Assembly (NCBI GenBank): GCA_026182355.1
Contig: JAPFBL010000036.1
Span: forward strand, 1,302,001-1,366,000
Source of the DNA: Hermatobates lingyangjiaoensis
Taxonomy: Eukaryota > Arthropoda > Insecta > Hemiptera > Hermatobatidae
Length of the DNA: 64,000 nucleotides
Reading direction: 5' to 3'
Below, piece after piece: positions 1 to 13,647 of this stretch. How positions within the stretch are numbered: the first letter of the stretch is position 1; the number at the start of each line of letters is the position of its first letter. Position numbers and translations under genes: made by a program. The notes beneath the pieces were generated by a model. The model was given only the letters and a program-made list of their open reading frames with translations. It had not been told where the DNA came from and did no database searches.

Positions 1-176
1 TGCCGATGTAATATTAAAAAAAAATAGAAACGGTATCATAAAAAAACAGTAATAATACACAATTTTTTTTTTGCTTAAATTCTGGTATTTCATGCTACCT
101 TATGAATAAGTAATCTTAAATGCTTTTGATTTCATCAGACGATGTCTATAATGTAAAATTGTTTATATTCTTCCAG

Positions 177-357
177 GGAAAAGAGTCGATACAGGAGTCG
201 AAGTCGGAGCCCGCTGAGGTCAGGCAGTTATGAGAAATACTACAGTAGTAACGATAAGTCTAGCAAAAGCAGTGCAAAGTCGTCCACCAAGTCAAGAGAA
301 GTGGTCATTTCTTCTTACGAGTCATACGATGTGAGAGTTAGGTCGTCTCGGCATTGA
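177..357 (+). CDS. 3' terminal coding exon of an RS-rich protein (gene runs in from the left)
   Basis: The exon follows a ttccag acceptor at 171-176 and opens with one base completing a split codon. The frame stays open to TGA at 355-357, so about 59 C-terminal residues are visible. The first part is an RS repeat (KSRYRSRSRSPLRSGSYEKY). It is followed by a lysine/serine stretch and an end rich in serine, tyrosine and arginine (SSYESYDVRVRSSRH). RS tails of this kind occur on pre-mRNA splicing factors, RS-domain cyclins and SR-related nuclear proteins, where SR kinases phosphorylate the serines. Bases 1-170 look like intron. The protein family cannot be named from the tail alone. Exon and frame are well supported; a role in splicing is an inference from composition. 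Confidence 0.8.
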
Positions 358-441
358 ATCAATCTTTTGCACCGAGATGTGCTTCTCCCTTTCTCTCTAT
401 GTATATATACCTACTTGTAAATAATGTATACTTTTAGAGCA

Positions 442-447
442 ATTAAA
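442..447 (+). promoter_or_regulatory. Candidate poly(A) signal of the RS-protein gene
   Basis: ATTAAA lies 85 bases after the stop codon and is followed by a T-rich stretch. It is the first plausible signal after the stop. Confidence 0.45.
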
Positions 448-457
448 TTTTTTTATA

Positions 458-3320
458 TTTTTATTCTTTGTTTTATATTATCCATTTTTGTCTTAAGATC
501 TTTAAAGAATCTTCGAAATAGTTGCAAAAACAACTCACTAACCTTTAAACACTAAGTAATTCATTATGTAGTAATTATATCTTCAGTAAACTCGTCATTA
601 TAGTTTCATTATTCATAAATGTATCATTTTTTATGAAATGAATGGGCAAAAAACATCTCATCTTTGAGTAGTATTGAATCGTTGAATTAAATATGAAATG
701 TAGATGGCACGCATTTTATAAAAAATAAAAGGAAAGAAATTCAAATGCAAAATAAGAAAACATGTAACGGGAAAACTTTTAATATATCAAGGACAATTTG
801 TAAGCAACACCTCATAGATTGTAAGTCGACTTTCCAGATTTTATAATAATTCATCGACTAGTGCTGAATTTTTACTAGACTTGTCCTTATATTTTTGTTA
901 TGTTGTCCGGATTTGTAAATCTGTGATTTAAAGTACGAGTACTTTCGTTTAATTTTTGATTTTTTCCATATTGCATGTAGCAGTGAAGTACAATAGTTCG
1001 TAAGATGCAGTGCTATAATCGCTCAATAAATACATGTAGCAGGGGGATGGACATGTGGGGATCAATATCTTACACGTGCTCTCTAAATTACTTTATTCTG
1101 GATTGGGAGGAAGGCTTTACCTCTTACATGGGGATGCTGTGTCAGCTTCTCCATAATTAGCTGATATTTCGTAAGACCAGTACTGTTTTCTTAAGGGTAC
1201 ACGTTTCACCTAACTGTGAGTTGTAATCCTTTGAGATTCTGATACTTGGGAGACTTTCATACCTTGTGAACATACCATGCTCCAAATTGTTCACAAAATA
1301 AGTACGAACATTGGATAATTAATAGAGAATTTTTTTAATTCGTATTGCATCCTTAAAAGTTGACTGTCTTTATATGCCTTTCGACTTCCTTAAAGTTTAG
1401 TGCAAGCTTTCTTTATCAGTCTTGCGTTGTCCTTGGACTCTGCTTTATCAGTTTGCCTGCATAACAAGCGAAGTAGTGGGTTTTTTTACGCTGATGGTAA
1501 AAAGACAACGTGTTGCACATTAGGAACCGTTCTGAAGAAAGCAAAATGACAGGTTGCTCTACCACTGTTTTCTTTTTTAAACTGAAAGCATAGTGGTTCA
1601 TAATTCTGAAGCACTGCTGACACTGTTCGAAGTTAGCTGTCTGCCCAGATACTTTCTATCTTAAATATGTCCTATTTCGTAAATAAATAGCTCTAGTTGA
1701 AAGGCACATAAAATAATTCTATGTAAATAAATAATTAAAAAAAGATTAATTCTGTGGACTTTACTCACAAAATCACCTGTGGCAAGTTCTAATCGATGGT
1801 TATGACAATATCAGATTAATATTCACGAAAAATTACTACCGAATGGAACAAATTGCTGTTTCAAACATATGCTATAAAAAGCTGATAGTTATCGAGGCAA
1901 TTCAATGAATTCTCGGTAATAGTTGATTCTTTCTGATTAGGTAGTTCAATGAGATCTTAAAGCATTACCTGAATTGTTACCTAGATTAAGGCATACATAA
2001 ATAGGCATTTCCTACCTTATGCCATATCAGGTAAACTAAGGGTAATTTTAGTGACACCACCACCTCAAACAAGGACAAAGTCAGTCGGTAGTAACCAATT
2101 GAATAGGAATTCATTGCCAGTGTTTGTCGAATGTTGGCAGATTACCACAGTAGAACAATGGACTAGTTTAATGGAGAAGTAGTATTAAGAAAAGTATCAG
2201 TTGATTAATTATATGAGATCATACAATGAGGCGGGTGTCAGGGAATTCGTTTCCAAGGTGCTAATAGAACAGCTAGAAACAACTCTTCCTGGGAATTGTC
2301 GCTTAAAAGTGAGTTTAAGACTGTCATCACTAGTGATGAGGAAATGGAAACAACATGCATGCCACTTCGATGAGAGCATAATACATCATCGAAACAAAAT
2401 TATGTTTCCCCTAACAAGATCAAAGGAACATTAATGTTTATTTTTTAATCTAGTAGTATCGTGCATTGTAACATCAGCAGGAAAATTAATAAGGAGTAAT
2501 ATCTGAAGTTATGTGACACCTTGCCGACGTATGTGGATATGTAAAAAAAAAATGGAAATGCTCCCACTTGGTACAAGTTTACATGGAAACAACCAGGCAT
2601 GGAGGAAACAAATCAACGATAGAGTTCTCTAACATGGCATTTAGTAATCATAGAAATGTTAGCCATTAGTAGTAAAACCGCTTGAGAGATTGAACTTCGA
2701 AAGTGAAAAAATAAAATGTATGTGTTAGTGAAGGTGGTTACTGGATGATAGTAAAAGAGAACTATTAGGAATAAGTAGTTCACTATTTTATGATTGGACA
2801 GGTAAGACAAGCGTTATTCAGGTTTTTTCCAATTATTTCAGTTTAATATTGATTACTAAACTAAACTAAACTTTACTTTCAATTTTTGCTTACGCCATAC
2901 CTTCGTCACGTGCCTATTATAGTAGTTGTAATTAGTACTCATGATCTGCGAACTCAGTTACTATTGTAGAAAAATCTTGGAAGTTGTATTAATACAGGAT
3001 TGAACTGTAGACAGCCTATTCAAAAACCATTGAATAACAACCCTTGAAGGTGGAATGTAAGTTGTACAATAGTCTTCTTGTTAGTTTCTTTTAAACTTTA
3101 TTCCATTAGTGTAGTGTGTATGTCTGGATCTGATAAAATAGCAGTAACTAGTAAAATAGCACACTAGATAAAGATATATATTAGTTGTATGAATTAAGGT
3201 TCATTTAATTAATTTAATCCTAATAAGATGTCTTATTACTTTTTCAGGATTTTTAACTCTAGTGAAAACAGCAGCTTAATTTAATTTAAATAAATACTTT
3301 ACACTAATATGTTTATATTT
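458..3320. other. Intergenic sequence with no gene seen
   Basis: AT-rich sequence with short chance ORFs and no exon with coherent splice sites on either strand. No recognisable transposon protein was seen. Confidence 0.6.
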
Positions 3321-3322
3321 CT

Positions 3323-5215
3323 TTTTTACTTTACTATAAGTAAAGTATAATGATAGTTAAAAAATTGATCTCAAAATTTTGAAGCAATTACATGTTTTGG
3401 GGTCCTAAAAGTCGTTTTATGAAGTTTTTCATAAACTATAAGCTACGGTCCAGAATCTTTGATGGATCAAGTTGATATTTAACACAATAATGGGCCCCAT
3501 AGTGTAGTAGATGATCCCTATTGTTTGGGAGGAATTAATGCATGACGGGAAAGTCACTCTTTTTGCCAAAAACCTGTTTTCAGAAAACGTTTTTTCTCCT
3601 AAACTGCTAATTCTAGAGTTTTGAAATTTTTGTATTATCTTTAAAGTTACAAATACAATAAAAAAATATACTCAGCTTAAAAAAATATTTTTTTACAACG
3701 GCTCATTTGAAAATTGACATGAAAATTTGACCAAAAATGGAACAAGAAATGAGCAGTTTAAAAAAAAAATCATTAAATTTCAAGCACGCAAAGAGTAATA
3801 AAGATATAAAAACTGTTTTTTTTTTACATTTTTTAAGTGGACTAAGGAATCCACCTGCTATACTTGTCAAATTTTTGATATTTTTACTTTAGTATAAGTA
3901 AAATATAGTGATCATGAAAAAATCGATCTCGAAATTACATGTTTTGAGGTCCCAAAAGTCGTTTTATGAAGTTTTTTCGATGATGTCTGTGTGTGTGTGT
4001 GGGTGGTTGAGTGTGTTAGCATTGCTTGTTACCACGCTACAGTCCAGAATCTTTGATGGATCAAGTTGATATTAAACATAAAAATGGACTCCATAGTGTA
4101 GATGATCCCTATTGTTTTGGGAAGTATTATGCATGACGGGAAAGTTACCTTTTTTGCCAAAAACCAGGTTTTAGAAAACGTTTTTTTTCTCAACAGCTAA
4201 GTCTAGAGTTTTGAAATGTTGGCATTATCTTTGCACTTACAAATGCAATAAACGAAAAATATATTCAGATATTTAAAACAAGGGGAAAAATTTGATTTTC
4301 TTTAAAATGTATAAATTATGACTTATAATTCAATCTCAAAGCTTGAGAGAGCTATAAAAGCCACACCTTTGACGGATCAAAATGGAACTATGTTTAAAGA
4401 TACAAATTTTATGGAAAATGATTTGAGGTAATTGTTTTGAAAATTACATTCTTCAAAGGGGCATTATAGTGTGATTTCTATTTTCAGAAAATGTTTTTTT
4501 TTTGACGCCAAACAGCTCATTAAAAAATCATGAACATTTGACTCAAAATAGAACAATAAATTAGCACTTTATAAAAAATAATGATGAAATTTTAATCTGG
4601 GTAAAGAGCAATGAAGCTATAAAAACTGTTTGTTTATACTGGATTAAGGGATCACCTGCTATACTGTCGAATTGTTGATAGTTTTTTACATTGTTTACAT
4701 TGACTTAGAAATTTTTTGTGCGAATCCACTGAGATAAAATTGATGTTTATAATGGAAAAATTTAAATAATTTATTGTCTTATATGTGATGAGATATAAAG
4801 AATGAGGTATAATATTTTTACATGTAAAAAATCACAGCGATTAGACGTAAATAAATGTCCTTTGTCTTCCATGGTATGATGGATATGTCTCACAAAATGC
4901 TTTAATAAATCTATATATTGCACGCTTGAAGAAAACTTAATATCAGTTATAATTACTTTATCTTTGTGAATTGTACTATCTTTCCATGATATTGAAATGT
5001 GACGAATGGACTCTTTCCTCAGAAAGAGGATTTATGTTTGTCGACAAATATCCAGTTTTTTCACTATTCTAGTTTAATAGTTCATATTTATTATTTTCAA
5101 AAATTAGAAGCTCCCAACTATAAAAGTTTTTAAATTATACTGAATAGGTGGCTCTGGCTTTGATTTGAGTATGTAAACTGGCTAATTACTAATATATTTT
5201 TTCTCAATATACATT
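3323..5215 (+). repeat. Repeat X, longest copy, with an internal partial duplication
   Basis: The unit opens with a short palindrome-like start (TTTACTTTACTATAAGTAAA) at about 3325. A second, shorter start at about 3881 repeats the first few hundred bases, so two 5' parts lie in tandem. Landmarks are a GTGTGT run near 3990, a segment around 4310-4370 also found at 42340 and 59670, and an end near 5215 that is also seen at 10870. The sequence is non-coding. Other copies or parts lie at 10715, 37360 (reverse), 42300, 59200 and 62190. The superfamily is not recognised. Confidence 0.7.
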
Positions 5216-7309
5216 TATAGCAAACCTTATAACAGAGTACAGCAGGCAAGAATAATTTTTTAATTATTCTGATTTCCTGTACATAATACAGTTGAGTATA
5301 GATATTTCTTAAATAAATAACTGGACAAATCAACTGCTAAAATTGTTGAAAATCATGAAAATATTTTTTATTTTACTAAAGCTATAAATAAAACAAAACT
5401 GCGTCATTATTCTCCACTAAAATGTTATGCTTCCGGGAGTGTCTTTAATTAAAGTTCTAATAATTTAGTTTATTCACTCAACTTGATATTTCATACAGTG
5501 ATAACTTCAAACAGTAAGTACGATTTTCATTTTAACTTATTTGTGCAATACATAAGTACTAAAACAGTTTAATATTATCGGCATGTGCAAATAATTAGAT
5601 GACTACTTAATGATTACTTCCAATGAATATGATAGGTTGACTTTTAAATCAGCATTCTTTTTGGTTAACACATTTTGTATCTTTTTGCTAAAATAAACTT
5701 TTGTGGGTTAAACATAATGTTAAAAAAGATTTAAAATGCTTATTATGGTTTATTTATGAAGTATAATTATCTATTTATTAATGGTACATGTTTGCTACAG
5801 AAATTTCACAATATACCTATTTACTTCGAAATATGCTAAACTAATTAAAATATTGTTGCTTAATTTATGTTTTACAATTACTATAATTTAAGATGAATGA
5901 AGAAATAATAATTCCATTGATTTATTAAATTGAATTGTGAAAGTTATACTTCTTATAATTTAGTGGCATTAAGAAAACAGAATATTTTTTATATATGTCA
6001 TATTAAAGATGTACATGTTCACACTTCATAAATAATCCAGTATTAATCATTGTTCATTGTATATATAAAACATATTACAACTGAAACTCCCTAAAAATGA
6101 GATTATGTTAATTAAACATTCATTAAGAAGTTACATTAAGAAAGTGTAAGTTACTTAAGTTATTGATGAGAAGTAAATTTCATATTGCGATTGTAATTTA
6201 AAAAAGAAAGATAATTTATTTTTGTAATGGGTATTGATACAATTAATAGTGTTGAGCATTGTTTAAAAATGACCACTCCAAACTTTTTCTTCGACAGCTT
6301 TAAAAATTGATTACATTTTCGATGTAATGCTTGAAGGCATTCATTAGAATGAATTAATTGAAATATGAACTTGTTGTTGTTGTTGCTCCTTCAAATGAGG
6401 TCCTTGCAATGCAACTTATTTTCTTCTCCTTCTTATTTTCTTATCCTTCTATTGGGAGACTTTGAATAATGAATTGCAAATATTTTTCCAAAATCTATAA
6501 TTATTCAGTATAGTCTCTTTATAATTTGAATAATGAAGACACCCACATTATACTGATCAATTAATTATTTTGATTATCAATGAATTTGATAATATATTTA
6601 CTCACAGTACTGTTGAGTGCATACTACTTCAGTTATTTTTATGTTTTGCACAAATTATACTTTGTACAATATATCTGTTTACAGTCTTTCATTTAGTGAG
6701 CTTATTTCTATAGTAAAATCTTTTATATTAAGTAATCAAAAGTTCGTTGTCTAAATGTCTATACTTAGGGATTATATTAATGATTATGGGAAGGATAGCA
6801 TATGCATGCAGTCCATAGAAGGCAGTCAAATGTAATATGTACACATGTTTTATTTTAAGGTATTTACAAATTTAATATGTTTCATGGAACTTATTTAAAA
6901 AAAATGTTTTATTTTAAATTATAACAATTACTCTCACTACCTTATTAATGTAAACCATATAGCAATAAGAATAAAATTTATTACTAAACAGTGTAAAAAG
7001 AAAACTTTCAAACAAAATAACTAACAATAAAATTTCAATTTTTATGAAACATTTAACAAATTTGTTTGATTCTATAATAAAGAAAAAGAAGTCATAATGG
7101 GGTTGGCCACTCTGTTCTAGGACTGTTTAAGTGAACTCTTGGACTCCCTACAGTTCTTTGCATGCTACAGCCAGTCTGCAACTTCCCTTCATCAAATCAT
7201 CATGTCGAAAAATGTACTGTGGCTTATGCCAAGGTAACTTCAATAAATTTTCTCTGTTCACACATAATGTCACTTGATATTTTCTTTAATATTAGTCTTT
7301 TAACTATAT

Positions 7310-7870
7310 GTCAAAATATATGTTAAATTATATGCAATAAATTAAAATTTAAATGTTAGTTAATTTTCTCCTTTACTTGTATTAAAATAATTACTTCTTT
7401 TTGATTCACCGATATAAAACAAACGTAGAATACGCGCTATTATCATAAGTGGCAGTATAAAAAAAATATTTTTTCTATATTGAACTAAACTAGTGCACTA
7501 TTACTTTTCGTCAAAAAAACATGGCCGACAATACACCTAGGTACTATAATAGGAAAGCAATATTGGCAATTTTTTTTTGTTCAAAGATAATAGCACTTCA
7601 TTTTTATGCCAATAACTATAATTTAACTATGTTTCAACACATATATGTTGAATTTATTGCAATAAATTAAAATTTAAATGTAAGTTAATTTTCTGCTTTA
7701 CTTATATTAAAATAATTGCTTCATTTTTATTCACCGATATGAAACACACATAGAATACGTGTTCTTATCATACATTTTGATATAAAAAATACATTTTTTT
7801 ATTTATTGAACTGAACCACAGTCCGCTATTGCTCTTCAAATAAACATGGCCGACAATGCACCGACTTAAT
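7310..7870. repeat. Two-copy direct repeat, unit about 335 bp
   Basis: The block beginning near 7325 (atgcaataaattaaaattta) recurs near 7658. Both copies carry the same landmarks in order: a ttcaccgatat segment, a tagaatacg segment, an AT run, and an end containing catggccgacaat followed by caccta or caccga. The copies have diverged by many substitutions and small indels, so the duplication is not recent. Confidence 0.75.
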
Positions 7871-9064
7871 ATAATGCGAAGGTAATATTAACAATTTTTT
7901 TTTCATTAACAATTTATTAGGGTATTATAGGTTTGTTTGTTAATAAAGAAAACGACAAGAATTACTTTATGTTTGACATATACCAGAATTATTTGATTAT
8001 AACTAGTCACAGCCATGACTGGCAAAGATTCCAGCCTATTTTATATTACCATTGAGGTAATGTTAACATGTGTGTATTGTTGCAGGTACAGACGAAAGGA
8101 TACCTGTACACAGGTTAGTGGGCATGTTATGTGTTTATGCATGTAATCACTTCAGGTTTATTTGTTCAGTTTATTACAGTACCCAGCAAAGCACACTCAA
8201 CGTCTTTCACTGTTTGAAATCCTTCCACTGTTCTTCCCAGACAGATCGTAATCTGTTAGGTCTCTATAAGAGTGATTCTTAACTGTGTCTATAGGATTTC
8301 TAGGTGTTTCTCAGTGATTCAAATAATATATCCAGACATAAAAACGTAGTCACCATACCTCATCTTACAAATTGCATCTCTTTTTGTGAACGCAACATTA
8401 TTTTTAGTGATATGTAATAGCGATTTTCTTCTTAAGAAGACCTATTCACCTCAAATATATTTTATATGCAACGAATATGTTCTACCAATGGCGAGATTAC
8501 TTTTGTTCGAGGACCTCTCTATCCCTATAAAACGTTTTAGCCCCAAACTCTGAAGAAGACTCCAAGGCTCAACAAGTTTATATTTCCCAGGGCAGAAGAA
8601 GAAACAAACTGAAAGTAAGTCTCATTTTATTTATTTTCTAATGATTATTTTTATAGTATTGTATTTCATGTAATTAAAATATTTCTCGGAGATTTGTATA
8701 CAGTGTGTTTCAGCTATTTGTAAAATTAAGAACTCCCCAACTTCAAACAGATTCAGAACCACTACCCTAGAAACATGACAAAGGCTTTTCAGGTATATGA
8801 AGATGTTTGATTCTTATTTTAATTCTACTGTGTAGGCAACTACACTTGAATTGTAGTATTTGATGATCTATTCAACTTATCGTTGAATACATAAGTGTTT
8901 ACATTTTTTTAAATCTCTATATGCATTACTGTTTCAATCTACCCTAAAGGAATAGAAACCTTTTTGAAAAATCTAAAGAGGTATGACAACATCCTGATTT
9001 TTAATTATGTTTTGTAAGGTAACTTTTAACTTAGAGTTACTGAAAAGTTATGCTTTCTATGATC

Positions 9065-9365
9065 AATAAGTCAACTTTTACATAGATAGCTATGTCTATT
9101 CTACTCTTTCTTCCAACTTATCTGTTTTTTTAGGGGTAGATACGGTTTTGATGTGTATAAACAGGTATGATTATTCTTATTTTAGTTATTCTGCTTCATT
9201 GTTGTTAAGTAGGTCTGTGTTATATAATCTATAAGTCATCTTTTACATAGCTATGTCTATTCCACTCTTTCATGCAACTTATATGATTTTAGGGGTACAA
9301 ACGGTTTTGATGTGTATAAATAGGTATGATTATTTTTATTTTAGTTATACTGTGTATATTTTCTT
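9065..9365. repeat. Two-copy tandem duplication, unit about 160 bp
   Basis: The order ataagtca, ttttacatag, ctatgtctattc, cactctttc, ttaggggta, acggttttgatgtgtataaa, aggtatgattatt appears twice, starting near 9067 and near 9228. No coding potential was seen. Confidence 0.75.
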
Positions 9366-10257
9366 TAGTTGTTAAGTAGGTGTGTGTTTGATGATCGTTA
9401 AGTCTACACAACACAATTACTTCTATTCTACCCTATCATGTATATCAATGATAAGTTGGTCAGGGGGGGGGGGGGGTGGACAAGTTAGTCAGGTGGGGTC
9501 CTGGGCTTGGTCCTGGGTCCGCAGGTGGTGGATAGCGGAACGCCCTATACTATCAGGGTAACCCCGAATAATACCCAATAATGGGTCCCGAACCAACCCC
9601 TCAAGCCATGTTTTAACAGCATACAAGTTTAAATAAGTGAAAATGTAACTCAGTTTTTAATGGGGACTCCGGACATCTTTCATCTGACAATTTCTGTCAA
9701 ATTTGCAGTGGATGTAGTTTTGCGCCTTGTTTCCAGTGATTTAAACTGTTATTTTAATAGCAAGAAATTAGTAGACTTTAACTGTTAAATTAAGTCATTA
9801 TACTAGCCTGGTTGTCATGTGCCAGGTGGTGGTGGCGTTTAAAAGGAACTCAATGCTCTACTTGCCTCAATGAGCAAATTCCCAAATGTACAACGTTTCT
9901 TAATTTATTTATATAAAAATAAAATAAAAAAAAAAAAGTTCTACTTTCTCCTTATACATATATTTGGTTATATTTCGTTATAGCTCTGTGTGTTATTTTT
10001 TCAATATGTTTCCTACACTTAGTCTAAAAGAAAATGTAAAGGCTCAGCCTAACTTTAAGAGAAATATGTACCTGCTCTAATAAGAAACAGATGTACCCTA
10101 TACCCCCACCCATGTCCATTCCATTTCCAGTCAGTCTTATTCAGAGGCACTCATCCTTAGGTTCGTACTTTCTGCCTTATTTTATTTTATATTAATTTTT
10201 GTACTTATTTACTTTGTACTATAGATAACTCTCTGGTGTCATTGTATTTTTTAGTTA

Positions 10258-10298
10258 ATGCCTGAGGAAGAACACTACGTGTTCGAAACGCGTTGTTT
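10258..10298 (+). ncRNA. Hammerhead ribozyme-like motif, family B
   Basis: The core is CTGAGGA (10262-10268) and GAAA (10285-10288). Stem II is a 6-bp hairpin GAACAC/GTGTTC with loop TAC, separated from the core by one A. Stem III is A-C/G-T around a 2-base loop, with U at the cleavage position (10294). Stem I is imperfect: C61-G95 and G60-U96 pair, then a mismatch. The core is intact. The sequence to its right (to about 10356) matches the right arm of the 40.8-kb copy. Confidence 0.6.
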
Positions 10299-10714
10299 AT
10301 ATCATTAAAAGTTTTATATGTGGAGACCATTTCATTAGATTTTTACCCTACAATGAGTAAATACCACATAATAACTGATTGCACTACATTAGAATTATTT
10401 TAAATTGTTCAAAACTAGTTTTTTAAAAGGGTTGAAATTGAAAGTTCATTTATATTTGTTTGCATAGCCCGTTAATTTATTGTAACAATTTTTTTATGAT
10501 TTGAAGTATGCGTTTTTGTTTTAAAAATCTTTGAATTTCTTTGATGATGGCTTTATATGTATTCGAGTTCTGTAATAACATGAAAGTCTGCGACTGATAA
10601 CAGGAGTCTCAAATTAGATCTTTGATTGTGATTCCTAATAAATAAATATTTTGATGATATTCTGAAATTTTGAAGGTTAACCGTTTATCAGCGATCAGTG
10701 GCGGTGGTTAGAGG

Positions 10715-10870
10715 TGGTTTTTCACTATTTTAGTATAATAGTTCATATTTATTATTTTTAAAAAGGAGAAGCTCTCAACTATAAACGTTTTAAATTATAC
10801 TGAATAGCTGGCTTTGACTTTGATTTGAGTATGTAAACTGGCTAATTACTAATATATTTTTTCTCGATAT
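10715..10870 (+). repeat. 3' end fragment of repeat X
   Basis: This closely matches 5050-5215, including the final 30 bases (aaactggctaattactaata and beyond). It is joined directly to the mariner fragment at 10881, so one element was probably inserted into the other. Confidence 0.75.
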
Positions 10871-10880
10871 ATATTCTTTA

Positions 10881-11081
10881 GCCCCCAGCGACTATATTCT
10901 GTTTCCAAACCTAAAAAAATGTCTGGGCGGCAAGAGATTTGAGTCGAATGAAGAAGTCATTACCGAAACAAACGCGTATTTTGAGAGCTTTGAGAAAACG
11001 TATTATTTGGAGGGAATAAAAAAATTAGAAAAACGCTGGACTAAATGTATCGAGCTAGAAGGTGACTATGTAAAAAGTTAA
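10881..11081 (+). pseudogene. Truncated mariner transposase, C-terminal 66 residues
   Basis: The open frame encodes the end of a mariner-family DD34D transposase. The segment APSDYILFPNLKK holds the third catalytic aspartate (PSDY). It is followed by a GGKRFESNEEV segment and the family's typical ending (LEGIKKLEKRWTKCIEL, then GDYVKS and TAA). The transposase catalyses cut-and-paste transposition at TA sites. About four fifths of the usual 345 or so residues are missing upstream, where repeat X abuts. The remaining frame has no stop or frameshift, so the copy is truncated but not heavily decayed. I did not find a matching terminal repeat downstream. Confidence 0.88.
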
Positions 11082-13554
11082 AATGTTTCTTTGCCGAAAA
11101 AATTTCGTTTTATTCAAAAAGTCACGGACTTATCAAACCGCCCCCATATTAAAGTTGTCAATTGGTGCAACTGTGAACTGTTACAAACATATCGATAGAA
11201 ATCTACTCAGTCATATAATCGACCAGACTGACATCACGAAAACTGTATTCAGGTGACCTCAAAAAAAATATCTGGAGTGGCCTACACTCCACTTTACTAT
11301 AACATAATATCAAACTTCTTGACAAACAATTGATATATTTTTTATTTTTATTTAACTATCGTTATGAATTAAATATATTCATTAGCTCCATCAGTTTCTG
11401 TTTAAATGATTAAAAATTGAACTTGCTGTTCTAATATAACGTATAATTGTTTGCGTTCCAGTTTATATAACAACACATATATTGGTTTGGGATGGTTAAG
11501 TAAGTTTCATAAACTCCGGCTGTATGTTTCTGTGTAGAAAAAATGATGTCTAATTGATCATTTCAATTAGTTGTTACTAAGTCTCATTCTAATAATGAAT
11601 ATAACTTATATTGAACATTGTTTTTGTTTGATGTTATAGTTACGAACATCTAAGAAGTGATATTATTACTAAAGTTTAAATTTTATAATTGCTTAAATAT
11701 TTTTTAACGTTCTTTACTCAAACTGAATTAAACCTACGTGTATGTCACGCCAAACGTCATTTATTTACTGATCAATGCAATAATTTCATTAGGTTTTGTA
11801 CTTATAAAACCAAGTGTCTTATTTCCATAAAAATCAAGAATTTTACCTCCTTTATCAAATAGCAAATTCTCCACTTCAGAGAATTCACATTTATACCTGC
11901 CAACCATACAATCCAGTTTTATATTTTTATATCATGGAACTGATGTACATAATACTATTAGTATTTCCACAGCAGTAATAACACTTGTAAATCCAAAGTG
12001 AAGATTTCGTATTAAGACGAAATAATCTCTTAACAGGACAAAGGCTTTTTTGTTCCTATAGCCAGTAGATATCGTACATGACAATCTGTAACGTTAAATG
12101 ACAGTGGATTGTTGTATTTGATGCCATTTATCTGACCTTCTATTTTGAAGATATAAGACAAAGATTAAGATATTTAGTCATGTGAGTTAAGTTTGCGTAT
12201 TTCCTATTACAATATCTGAAATTTTGTTCAAAAATTTGGCAAATCCTAAGTAGGGTTCCAGTTTTAGTAGTTAAGCTGGTATAATTTGGGGGGGGGGGGG
12301 GATTTATAACATTACTATAATCCTTACTTTAAAGCAATTTCGACCAAACAACCCATAATGTGTTTAATTATGTTAAATTTAATGTTAATTTAATGTGTTT
12401 ATTATTAATTCGTGTTTAATTTCATTATGATCTGCCAAACAATGTTACTGGTAACGTGTTCACAAGATTACATATTCAATGAAAATTTAAAATGTTAACA
12501 TTTTTGCTCAAGACTAACGTTTTATTTCATCAAAAAATTTCCAAATTCTTTTAGTTTATGCCATTATCAGTTCCGTAACTACAAAGTTTGAAGGATCCAG
12601 AGTTAGTTGTTCAGGAAAAAAAATAGTCTATAAAAACCCCTGATAGTCTGTAAAGTGGACTTTTCACAAGAGAATATTGTCCAAAAAAAGTAAAATTAAT
12701 TACAATACAAAGGCTATTTTGGTACATATATTAAAATGATCACATGTGTGACCTGCAGCATGTTCACAAACTTTTGGAAACAACCCAAACAAATTTGAAA
12801 ATTTACACAGGGAATCTCAGGACTTGTAAATCCGGCCCGATTGATTTAGGCAAAACAGAATATCATCGTGATTACTATCTTTGCTTATAATGTAAAATAT
12901 TATGTATGGGAGGGTAAAATGTTATATAAAACACTTTTAAAGGATAAAAATTTTAATTTATCAAAACTTACTATAAAAATAAACAAGGCTAACTCCTATA
13001 TAATTTAAACAATAAAATGTTATTTAAAATTACTTAAAAACCGAGGAAAGTAACATGAAACAGGTTGTTTTGGTTAAATCAATAAATTAATAAACCAGAT
13101 TTACAACAACTATTGATCAGTAATTATGTAGAAAATGCACATTCAGAGTTATATTAAGTCTATTTTATTTACAAAAAGACCTCTAATAAACAATATTTTA
13201 TGTAAAAAATGAACAATTTTACAATTAATCTCAAATCGCTCATTTATTTAAGTACATTAGATTCAACCTGATCACGAACAATCCTTATACGAAATGAATT
13301 GATTCCTAAAAATGTAATTTATGTGTACAAGTTTCGATTAAATATTCATACAACAAATTTACATGTTTTTTGAAACTGTAAAATAAAAAGGTAGATATAA
13401 CAAATTTATAAAGGTAATTGTCAGTAATATTTTACAAACTTTTAACTGATGTACAAATTCTCAGCGAGACTTTAAAATTGATTGAACAAACTTTGTTGAT
13501 ACTGTTATTTTAAGTTCAAAGATAAGTCAAGGTATTTATGTATTAGTCCAATTA
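11082..13554. other. Intergenic sequence
   Basis: No gene is visible. A run of G lies at about 12289-12301. The stretch probably contains the 3' UTR and poly(A) site of the minus-strand gene ending at 13555, but I could not fix them. Confidence 0.5.
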
Positions 13555-13647
13555 TTACTTGATAGCCAGTTTCGGGGAATTTTCTTTTCCAGGTCTGTTC
13601 TTCAATCTTCCCGGTATGCTAATCAAAGTCCTCCGTTTAATTCCAGC
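13555..13647 (-). CDS. Terminal exon of the 420-residue gene
   Basis: Acceptor ttatttag, phase 0. It encodes 30 residues beginning AGIKRRTLIS, then a basic tail with PGRLKNRPGKEN, and ends in TAA at 13557-13555. Confidence 0.85.
   Translation of the reverse strand, partial: AGIKRRTLISIPGRLKNRPGKENSPKLAIK

Larger units (their letters stand above)
5216..10250. other. Intergenic sequence with tandem duplications and a poly-G tract
   Basis: No gene is supported on either strand. The stretch holds two local tandem duplications, listed separately, and a run of 14 G at 9463-9476. A slightly GC-richer patch at 9480-9600 looks like repeat debris. Confidence 0.55.
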
